Program-made: the position numbers and the translations under genes
DNA from: Candidatus Peregrinibacteria bacterium
Lineage (GTDB): Bacteria > Patescibacteriota > Gracilibacteria > UBA1369 > 2-02-FULL-48-14
DNA length: 64,000 nt
NCBI GenBank assembly: GCA_018658105.1
Contig: JABHVW010000014.1
Coordinates: forward strand, 1 to 64,000
Reading direction: 5' to 3'
Shown here: one piece after another, positions 57,329 through 64,000 of the stretch
How the letters are laid out: every line of letters begins with the position of its first letter
How positions within the stretch are numbered: position 1 is the stretch's first letter
Notes under the pieces: generated by a model
What the model saw: the letters and a program-made list of their open reading frames with translations, nothing else
What the model was told of the DNA's origin: nothing
Databases searched by the model: none

Positions 57329-58555
57329 ATGAACGATAATTCACATGATAGTTTTTATGGGCTTGGCATTGCGCCTGGTTTGCTTAAGCGTCTTGATGCG
57401 CTTAAATTTGTGACGCCAACACCGATTCAATATAAGGCTATTCCTATTGGGATAAGTGGCGATGATATGATTGGGATTGCGCAAACTGGTACTGGTAAGA
57501 CTTTGGCTTTTTCGATACCGATGCTTCAGAGAATTTCTGCATTGAAATGTCAGGGTTTGGTTATTTGCCCTACTCGTGAGCTGGCTTTGCAGGTGGATGA
57601 AACTTTGCAAAAGGTTGGAGGGCCTGTTGGTCTGAAAACGGTTGTGATTATTGGTGGAACGAATATTGGGCCTCAGATTAAAAAATTGAAGGCGAAACCG
57701 AATGTGATTATTGCGACTCCGGGAAGGTTGATTGATCATTTGCAGCAAAGGACTTTTTCTCTGAAAAATATTGGAATTTTGGTTTTGGATGAAGCAGATA
57801 GAATGTTAGATATGGGTTTTGAACCACAGATTAAAAAAATTATGGCTGATTTGCCTAGCAAAAGGCAGACTATGCTTTTTTCTGCGACTATGCCTGCGAA
57901 AATCTCTCAGATTGCTCGCAAGTATATGGCTAAGCCTCTTCGTGTTGAGGTTGCGCCTGCTGGCTCAACTACTGAGCAGGTTGAGCAAGAGCTATTTATT
58001 GTTCCAAAGCCTCAGAAAATGGCGCTGCTTAATCAGTTGCTTTCAGAATATAAAGGTACGGTGCTTGTGTTTAGTCGAACAAAACATGGTGCAAAAAAGA
58101 TTTGTAGAGTTGTGAATAAAATTGGGCATTCCGCTGCTGAGATACATTCGAATCGTTCTTTAAATCAGCGTAAGGCTGCGCTTGAGGGCTTTAAGTCTGG
58201 TCGTTTTCGAGTATTGGTTGCAACAGATATTGCGGCGCGTGGAATTGATGTTTCTGAAATTGAATTGGTGATTAACTTTGATCTTCCGGATAACTCAGAA
58301 GATTATGTGCATAGAATTGGGCGAACTGGGCGTGCGTCTCATTCTGGTAAGGCGATTTCATTTGCCTGCCCTGAACAGAGAAAAGATGTGAAAGCCATTG
58401 AAAGGCTCATCAAGCTTCAGCTGCCAGTTTTGCCTCTGCCGGATCTTCCAAAGACACCTACTATATCTGCTAAATCTCTTAAAAGAGGGAAGCCACGGAG
58501 TAAGGCTGAGACCCTTCGTCAAAGGAGAGAATATAAAAGAAGAGGGAGGCGGTAG
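57329..58555 (+). CDS. DEAD-box RNA helicase (RhlE-like)
   Basis: GIAQTGTGKTLAF, PTRELALQ, VLDEADRMLDMGF, LFSATMP, ATDIAARGIDV, HRIGRTGRA. Confidence 0.95.
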   Translation: MNDNSHDSFYGLGIAPGLLKRLDALKFVTPTPIQYKAIPIGISGDDMIGIAQTGTGKTLAFSIPMLQRISALKCQGLVICPTRELALQVDETLQKVGGPVGLKTVVIIGGTNIGPQIKKLKAKPNVIIATPGRLIDHLQQRTFSLKNIGILVLDEADRMLDMGFEPQIKKIMADLPSKRQTMLFSATMPAKISQIARKYMAKPLRVEVAPAGSTTEQVEQELFIVPKPQKMALLNQLLSEYKGTVLVFSRTKHGAKKICRVVNKIGHSAAEIHSNRSLNQRKAALEGFKSGRFRVLVATDIAARGIDVSEIELVINFDLPDNSEDYVHRIGRTGRASHSGKAISFACPEQRKDVKAIERLIKLQLPVLPLPDLPKTPTISAKSLKRGKPRSKAETLRQRREYKRRGRR

Positions 58556-58596
58556 ATTTGTTTTGCGAATTTAATAGTGTTTTTTTGTGGTATAGC

Positions 58597-58633
58597 AAAA
58601 AACCAACCATTCCTTTTGGGTCTGGTTGGTTTT
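58597..58633. terminator. bidirectional terminator between helicase and cold-shock genes
   Basis: AAAACCAACCA...TGGTTGGTTTT. Confidence 0.8.
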
Positions 58634-58648
58634 GAATTGAAGTGATAA

Positions 58649-58927
58649 TTAAGCTTCGTCAGTTGCTTCAGGAGCAGCTTCTTCCATTGCAGGAGCAGCT
58701 TCTTCCATTGCAGGAGCAGCTTCTTCAGGAGCAGATCCTGAATCAAGTTTTACGTTAACAGCTTTAGGCCCTTTGTCAGAGTCAGCAGTGTCAAAAGTAA
58801 CAGAGTCACCTTCTTTTAGACCGTCGAAATTTTCACATTCGTTTGAATGGAAGAAATAGTCTGTTCCACCATCTACTGTAATAAAACCGAACTTTCTTTC
58901 GTCTAACTTTTTGATTATACCTTTCAT
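58649..58927 (-). CDS. cold-shock-domain protein with Ala/Glu-rich C-terminal tail
   Basis: GIIKKLDERKFGFITVDGGTDYFFHSNECENFDGLKEGDSVTFD + repeated EEAAPAM. Confidence 0.88.
   Translation of the reverse strand: MKGIIKKLDERKFGFITVDGGTDYFFHSNECENFDGLKEGDSVTFDTADSDKGPKAVNVKLDSGSAPEEAAPAMEEAAPAMEEAAPEATDEA
58670..58726. repeat. 21-nt in-frame tandem repeat in cold-shock gene tail
   Basis: AGGAGCAGCTTCTTCCATTGC x2 plus a partial third copy. Confidence 0.9.
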
Positions 58928-59093
58928 ATTGATAAGGTTAAGAAATATTTTCTTCTAAGCATTATTGAATTATACCTATTAGGCCTATACGTTAGCTCTT
59001 TACGGGGTATTTGTCTATTATCTCGTGCTTTTATTTGTTTTTATAGTTGTTTCTGGGTGAGTTTGGATCATCTATATCTAATTCTTTGAGCTC

Positions 59094-59122
59094 TTGCCAA
59101 TTTATTTGTTAAAAGGTATAAT
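59094..59122 (+). promoter_or_regulatory. orphan promoter converging on the NYN gene
   Basis: TTGCCA-N17-TATAAT with no + strand ORF downstream. Confidence 0.5.
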
Positions 59123-59165
59123 CGTGCTGTAATCACCACAAAGAGCGCCCTTTAAGTTTCTGTCC

Positions 59166-59675
59166 TTATTGGGTTCTTTTTTTGTATGAAAGTTTTTTCT
59201 TGAGATCACTGACGAAGGCAAGAAATTCAGAGGGAAATCGTTTTAATAGAGCTGAGTAGCTTTTTTGATCTGGAACAAGTAATTTTTTTAGTTTCTTCTC
59301 TTGGATAAGATATTTTACAAGACAATGAAAATCTCCATCACCTGTAATAATTACTGCTTTTTCATAATGTGGATATTCGATCATTGTTTGTAAGACTAGT
59401 TCAGCATCACAATTCCCTTTGATCTTACCGGTTTTGTATGTGAGTGTGGGTTTGAAAATACAGATAAACCCTGAGTCTTGTAGGGCTTTGTATAAGTCTC
59501 CGTTTCCGTCGATGTAGCCAATAAAAAGAAATGCTTTTGTTATGCCATATTTTTCTTTGAGATATCTGCGGAATTTCCTGAAATCTAGTTTCCAGCCCAG
59601 GTTTTTGATGCTCAAATTGAGATTCTGACTGTCAATAAAAGCGTAGTTGTTTTCTTTGTTCTTCATCGTGACCAT
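59166..59675 (-). CDS. NYN/PIN-like domain protein (LabA/DUF88-type)
   Basis: YAFIDSQNLNLSIK...KGNCDAELVLQTM...AVIITGDGDFHCLVKYL. Confidence 0.85.
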   Translation of the reverse strand: MVTMKNKENNYAFIDSQNLNLSIKNLGWKLDFRKFRRYLKEKYGITKAFLFIGYIDGNGDLYKALQDSGFICIFKPTLTYKTGKIKGNCDAELVLQTMIEYPHYEKAVIITGDGDFHCLVKYLIQEKKLKKLLVPDQKSYSALLKRFPSEFLAFVSDLKKKLSYKKRTQ

Positions 59676-59821
59676 CCTAGCAGGAATGGGAAATTTTGGA
59701 TATTGTAGAATGGCTTCTCGTAATCATTGATCTCTTAGTAAACTTCTTCTTTGATTTTTTCTAGGTTTTAAAGGTCACTAAGATTCCAAAGCAGAACGAA
59801 CTTTAGTACGCTCTGCCTCAA

Positions 59822-60337
59822 CTAGTGAGTCTTGGTCTGAGGGATATTCGTAAGGAAAATGAATAGCATTTGGTATGAGTCCTTGTTAGTCCATCCATTT
59901 CTTGCCATATCTAATATATGATTGAAAGCGTGTTCTGGAGAATGAGAAGCTAGATAATCTAGGCTTTGCATTATTTCAATTGCTTTTTGGCTGTCTGGGT
60001 TCAATATGGTGCATAAATCTTTGTATGCAAGATATAATTTATTTGATTGTCCTGATGCACGCTCGTTTTTCGCAATATATTTCAGAAGTTGTCTTAAGGT
60101 CTCAGTGCCTCTAGGAGCAATATCTTCTGAATGTTCAGCTATAAGGAATAGTACATGCTTATCTAAATTTGCTCCTTGAATAATATCTTTTGCTTCTTGT
60201 AATGCATTATGATCTGCTACTTTTTGAAGGGCATTAAAGAAAATAGCTACAAGATGACGTGAGTTACTTGGTGTCCATTCAGCTTTACAAATATCTTCAT
60301 CTGCTACGTTAGGTTCTGTAGGTCTAGCTAATGCCAT
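59822..60337 (-). CDS. hypothetical helical protein
   Basis: 171 aa ORF with no recognised motif. Confidence 0.55.
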   Translation of the reverse strand: MALARPTEPNVADEDICKAEWTPSNSRHLVAIFFNALQKVADHNALQEAKDIIQGANLDKHVLFLIAEHSEDIAPRGTETLRQLLKYIAKNERASGQSNKLYLAYKDLCTILNPDSQKAIEIMQSLDYLASHSPEHAFNHILDMARNGWTNKDSYQMLFIFLTNIPQTKTH

Positions 60338-60433
60338 AATTATGTTGGTTGGTTGAAATAAGATCGTATTATAATGGGTGTTAGAAAAAAACTAAAGAAT
60401 AAAATGTGAATTATTTCATTCGATTTACTATGC

Positions 60434-60463
60434 TTGAGATGGAGTTCTGCTTGGGTGTATAAT
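60434..60463 (+). promoter_or_regulatory. promoter of 60493..61722
   Basis: TTGAGA-N18-TATAAT. Confidence 0.7.
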
Positions 60464-60492
60464 CTGATTGAATTATTAATAAATCCTCACAA

Positions 60493-61722
60493 ATGAATAA
60501 ATTAGGAAAACTTTTTATTGCTTCTGCTCTTTTTGCTATTATTTCAGTACCGCTTTTTGCTGGTGCTGCTTCTGCAGTTTTCTTTGAGGCGGGAGAAGAG
60601 TTGTTTTTGTCAGTTCCTTTTGATGATGATCTTTATGCTGCTGGTTGCCCTGTAATTATTGATGAAAATATTGAAGGAGATGCCAGTGTTGCTGGTTGTA
60701 TTGTTACGATTTCTGCTGATATCAGTCAGGATTTAAATGTTGGGGCTGGTGTTATTACTATTGATGGAACTGTTGGGGATGATTTGCGAGCTGGGGGTGG
60801 TGAGGTGACAATTAACTCGATTGTTGGGGATGATCTTTTTGTAGGTGGTGGAACGGTTAATATTTCTAGATCAGCAGTGATTAAAGGGGATTTGATAATT
60901 GGTGGAGGAAGGGTGAATATGAATGGAACTGTGGAAGGTGATTTGAAAATGGGTTCTGGTATGGTGATTGTTGATGGTCCAGTTCTTGGTGAAGCAACTG
61001 TTTATGGTGGGTCGGTGATGCTTAATAGTGTTTTTGGAGGGAATAGTGTGATTGCAGCTGACGAGATTGTGTTTGGATCAAGTGCTCAATTAGGTGGAGA
61101 TTTAAATTATTGGACGAAAGATGGGGAGCTTGATTTAACAGAGGTTTCAATAGCTGGTACTGCGACTTTTGATCCTGAATTGTCTACAGCAAAATATACA
61201 GATCAATTTGATTTTGATGAGGCTGAGCTAGGTGGCATTTTTGCAAGTATTGCATTTGGCTTTATGATGTTTCACTTTTTATCAGCTGCTTTGATTATTT
61301 TGCTTCTTTCACTTTCTACTAAGAAGTTCTTTAAAAAGGCTGCTATGGAATTGGAGAAAGAATTTTCGAAATCTTTGCTAGCAGGTTTTCTTTATTTTGT
61401 TTTTGTTCCAATTGTTGCTCTTTTAGTGATGGTTACAGTAATTGGTATTCCTTTGGGGCTTATTACTTTGCTGCTTTATGCGATTACTGTGTACCTGGCA
61501 AGTATTGTTAGCTCAATTGTTCTGGCTCATTGGGTGGTGCTTCATTGGAAGCTTAAATGGAGCAAGGTGGCTCACTTTTTCTTGAGTCTTTTGATTTATG
61601 TTTTATTAACATTAATTTGTTTAATTCCAATTGTTGGCTGGATAACTAAAATTGTGATTGTGTTTGCTGCCTTTGGTGCGCACTTGCTACATAAATTTAA
61701 GCTTTGGAAGCAGGTGGCTTAG
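60493..61722 (+). CDS. secreted bactofilin-like beta-helix with C-terminal membrane domain
   Basis: Signal peptide; repeated G-x-V-x-x-D-L/G-G-G-x-V-x-I (TVGDDLRAGGGEVTINSIVGDDLFVGGGTVNI), then 4 TMs. Confidence 0.78.
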   Translation: MNKLGKLFIASALFAIISVPLFAGAASAVFFEAGEELFLSVPFDDDLYAAGCPVIIDENIEGDASVAGCIVTISADISQDLNVGAGVITIDGTVGDDLRAGGGEVTINSIVGDDLFVGGGTVNISRSAVIKGDLIIGGGRVNMNGTVEGDLKMGSGMVIVDGPVLGEATVYGGSVMLNSVFGGNSVIAADEIVFGSSAQLGGDLNYWTKDGELDLTEVSIAGTATFDPELSTAKYTDQFDFDEAELGGIFASIAFGFMMFHFLSAALIILLLSLSTKKFFKKAAMELEKEFSKSLLAGFLYFVFVPIVALLVMVTVIGIPLGLITLLLYAITVYLASIVSSIVLAHWVVLHWKLKWSKVAHFFLSLLIYVLLTLICLIPIVGWITKIVIVFAAFGAHLLHKFKLWKQVA

Positions 61723-61801
61723 CTCGTAGTTAGTGGTTTGTGAACAGCTTGCATAGGTGTTGCAAAAGTGTTACACTTGATATGTATTTAATTTCTAATT
61801 T

Positions 61802-62023
61802 ATGGCTACCTCAAAAAAACGAATAATGGTTAGTTTACCCGATGATGTAGATGCAGCACTTGTGCATTTGGCTGATAGGGATGGAGTTCCGACTGCAACG
61901 AAAGCAGCTTATCTTATCAAACTTGCTATTGAAGTGGATGAAGATACAGTTTGGGATGAAATTGCTTCTAAACGTGACAATAAAAATACTAAATTTGTAT
62001 CCCATGATGAAGCATGGGCATGA
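61802..62023 (+). CDS. RHH/CopG- or RelB-like antitoxin
   Basis: KKRIMVSLPDDVDAALVHLADRDGVPTATKAAYLIKLAIE; overlaps RelE-like toxin. Confidence 0.83.
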   Translation: MATSKKRIMVSLPDDVDAALVHLADRDGVPTATKAAYLIKLAIEVDEDTVWDEIASKRDNKNTKFVSHDEAWA

Positions 62024-62298
62024 CATTTGTAATTCAGTATGCAGAAGAAGTGGTAAAGGAAGATATACCTAAATTGTCTTCTGATGTTAAAAAACGTATT
62101 AGAGTTGCAATTGAAAAGAAACTTACTACTGAACCTGAGAAATTTGGAAAACCTTTAAGAAAATCTCTAAAAGGATATAGAAAATTGAGAGTAGGGAATT
62201 ACAGAGTGATTTTTAGGATTGAGAAAAAACTAATAAAGATTTTTGCCATTGGGCACAGGTCAGTGATTTATGGGGATGCGCAGAAACGGTTGAATTGA
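62020..62298 (+). CDS. RelE/ParE-family toxin
   Basis: KFGKPLRKSLKGYRKLRVGNYRVIFRIEKKLIKIFAIGHRSVIY; ATGA overlap with antitoxin stop. Confidence 0.9.
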   Translation: MTFVIQYAEEVVKEDIPKLSSDVKKRIRVAIEKKLTTEPEKFGKPLRKSLKGYRKLRVGNYRVIFRIEKKLIKIFAIGHRSVIYGDAQKRLN

Positions 62299-62299
62299 G

Positions 62300-62320
62300 T
62301 TGGCTCCTCAAGTTGGACGC
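62300..62320. repeat. short direct repeat, copy 1
   Basis: TTGGCTCCTCAAGTTGGACGC. Confidence 0.75.
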
Positions 62321-62520
62321 ACGCTCTGCGTACTATTTCATCCGACTCACTTCGTCGTACGGGCTCTACCTGCTCAATCAGTCGCTAAGCTCCCTATTCG
62401 CAGCTAGGTCTAGCACACTTTCTCTCTTCGGTCGTCGTTCATCGCATGCTCTAGCAATTAGAACTAGTATTTTATGCCACTGCGTGATATAATGAATGCA
62501 GAATTACTTATTTTCTTATT

Positions 62521-62751
62521 ATGAATAAAGTTTTGCAATCAACTAGTCGTGGGCAGGTTACTCTTCCAAAAAACTGGAGAGATCAATTTGATACAAATTA
62601 TTTTGAAGCTAATTTTGATGGGGAAGTTTTGACTTTGAAACCTCTTAAACAAGGTAAATCTTTTAAGGGTACAGTTGAATCTTCTTGGAAGGAATATAAA
62701 AATGGTGAATATGTGGCAAGTGATGCGTTAATGGAGGAGTATGGATTATAA
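62521..62751 (+). CDS. AbrB/MazE-like antitoxin
   Basis: VLQSTSRGQVTLPKNWRDQFDTNYFEANFDGEVLTLKPL. Confidence 0.83.
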   Translation: MNKVLQSTSRGQVTLPKNWRDQFDTNYFEANFDGEVLTLKPLKQGKSFKGTVESSWKEYKNGEYVASDALMEEYGL

Positions 62752-63022
62752 AGTGGTTTATACTAAGTTATCTCAAAAAGATTTAAGGGGTTTGGATCGA
62801 TCTGTTGTTCAAAGGATATTGAAAAAGGTAGATGAGTTTTCTCAACTTGATGAGCCTTTGGTAAAAGCGAAGAAGCTCAAAGGTTTTGAAATAGATACAT
62901 ACAGATTTAGGGTGGGGAATTATCGAGTGGTTTTTCGTTTAGACCCTAAAAGTCAAAAGTTGGTAATACTTGTTGTTTTGAGAGTAGCTCATCGTAAAGA
63001 TATCTATGACAAGAACGTTTAA
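62741..63022 (+). CDS. RelE-family toxin
   Basis: KAKKLKGFEIDTYRFRVGNYRVVFRLDPKSQKLVILVVLRVAHRKDIY. Confidence 0.9.
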   Translation: MDYKVVYTKLSQKDLRGLDRSVVQRILKKVDEFSQLDEPLVKAKKLKGFEIDTYRFRVGNYRVVFRLDPKSQKLVILVVLRVAHRKDIYDKNV

Positions 63023-63092
63023 TTGGCTCCCCGTAGTCAGTGGTTTGCACCGCACCGGGCTTTGCCCTCCCGGCATAAACGAACTTGTTGTA

Positions 63093-63641
63093 TTACATTT
63101 GAAGCCTCAAAACTAGACTGCTTAGTGCAGCTATTGTCAGTGCAGTACCTGCGATTGAATCAGATTTGATGAATGAGGAATTACTTTTTTTTGATCCGTA
63201 AATTATTAATAGCCCGAATACGCTTACTGTTATTAACCCAATGATGTGCAAAGAGATATTTTGACTTATTCCAATTAATATCCAAAATATAATTGCAGTT
63301 TCTATGCTTGAAAATATTAGGTGAGTCCAACCAGCAAAGTTGAGTTTTTTTGTTTTCTTCCCAAAGAGGTGGCCTGTCTGACCAATGTTATTCCTTGACC
63401 AAAAAAAATGCATTCCAGTGTTTGCAAGAATGCTGACGGCGATTACTAGGAAAATGATTGGGGTGACTACTACTGCATAGAGAAAAATGCTGTTTATGAT
63501 CAAAAATATCCAGTCGCCTTTGTAGCAAGTCCAGTGATTTTTAAATTCATGGAGGAGGTTTTGTCTTTTTGATGACTTATATTGAAAATACCAACTGAGA
63601 AGTGGTAGTGAGGTTAGTATGATACTTAGAGTGAGGGTCAT
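63093..63641 (-). CDS. multi-TM membrane protein, unknown function
   Basis: 182 aa hydrophobic ORF. Confidence 0.7.
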   Translation of the reverse strand: MTLTLSIILTSLPLLSWYFQYKSSKRQNLLHEFKNHWTCYKGDWIFLIINSIFLYAVVVTPIIFLVIAVSILANTGMHFFWSRNNIGQTGHLFGKKTKKLNFAGWTHLIFSSIETAIIFWILIGISQNISLHIIGLITVSVFGLLIIYGSKKSNSSFIKSDSIAGTALTIAALSSLVLRLQM

Positions 63642-63681
63642 GATGGAAGTATAGCAGTTGTTTCTAACAGGCTAAAAGTTC

Positions 63682-63707
63682 GCATCCAGTCTGGGTGGAT
63701 GCTTTTT
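63682..63707 (+). terminator. terminator-like hairpin
   Basis: GCATCCA-gtctggg-TGGATGC-TTTTT; no obvious + strand gene ends here. Confidence 0.5.
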
Positions 63708-63744
63708 GAAGGGTGCTGCTAACCTGCTAAATTGCCGAAAATGT

Positions 63745-63765
63745 TTGGCTCCCCAAGTTGGACGC
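63745..63765. repeat. short direct repeat, copy 2
   Basis: TTGGCTCCCCAAGTTGGACGC, one mismatch from the copy at 62300. Confidence 0.75.
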
Positions 63766-63840
63766 AATTAGAACCGCACTGATAGTTGAAGCGGTCTAGT
63801 TCTTTTAGAAGAAGCGAAATAGATAATGTACTATGGGTTC

Positions 63841-64000
63841 ATGACTTCACAAGGTATAACCAAAGCTCAGTTACAATCTAATATTTGGAAGTTTTACCTC
63901 TTTCATCCTATTGGGGTAGCGATTGGCATGGCGATTCCTGTCATTGTCTTGTTTTGGCAAGATAATGGGCTAAGCCTCACTCAAGTGATGATTCTTCAGT
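63841..64000 (+). CDS. MFS transporter N-terminus (3' truncated by window edge)
   Basis: MTSQGITKAQLQSNIWKFYLFHPIGVAIGMAIPVIVLFWQDNGLSLTQVMILQ; open to end of window. Confidence 0.65.
   Translation, partial: MTSQGITKAQLQSNIWKFYLFHPIGVAIGMAIPVIVLFWQDNGLSLTQVMILQ

Noticed and set aside
62281-62480. Integron attC site
   Set aside because: GTTGGAC at the repeats fits the GTTRRRY box, but I found no paired RYYYAAC at proper spacing and no integrase.
62295-62492. ORF 62295..62492 +
   Set aside because: Ser/Leu-rich translation of a GC-rich non-coding block, with no family resemblance.
63745-63840. tRNA gene on minus strand
   Set aside because: Only the 3'-end-like 18 nt fits; no matching 5' acceptor (revcomp TTGGGGA), D-arm or anticodon arm found.
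1-64000. CRISPR array
   Set aside because: No regularly spaced direct repeats or cas-like ORFs seen; the 21-nt cold-shock repeat is contiguous coding sequence.
1-64000. UGA recoding (code 25, as in Gracilibacteria/SR1)
   Set aside because: TGA ends well-defined genes (e.g. 62298, 3606) and conserved families are full length under the standard code.

Overview
The window is a low-GC, gene-dense bacterial segment using the standard code (TGA acts as a stop, e.g. at 62296-62298 and 3606-3608). Its style suggests a Patescibacteria/CPR-type genome; this is inference, as no rRNA is present to place it. From left to right it contains: the 3' end of metG; a T4SS-like operon on the minus strand (TraD/VirD4-type ATPase plus four small membrane/pilin-like proteins); an ImmA/IrrE peptidase pair; dus; a thioredoxin-fold protein/histidine kinase/response regulator operon; a type IV pilus locus (pilB, pilC, pilM and several prepilins, one a ~1000 aa prepilin with a repeat ectodomain); an ftsQ-like gene; a PiT permease; a B12-type (class II) ribonucleotide reductase with a NrdR-like box; a DUF1858-IscA fusion; MFS transporters; trmB; a compositionally foreign lipoprotein-like gene; a flippase; a C39-like peptidase; L-lactate dehydrogenase; an SLH protein; several two-component proteins including an FMN-binding-like/REC fusion; flavoproteins; an ATP-grasp protein; a DEAD-box helicase; a cold-shock protein; a bactofilin-like membrane protein; and two toxin-antitoxin modules bounded by short repeats. 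The most unusual signals are: (1) fold-back elements whose long arms differ from copy to copy, two of which share a nearly identical GC-rich core; (2) missing Shine-Dalgarno sequences, with a recurrent TAACCTCC-type leader instead; (3) one gene with foreign composition that does carry a Shine-Dalgarno; (4) novel domain fusions; (5) a flavoprotein that appears to start at CTG. All motif and family calls come from reading the sequence; no searches were run.
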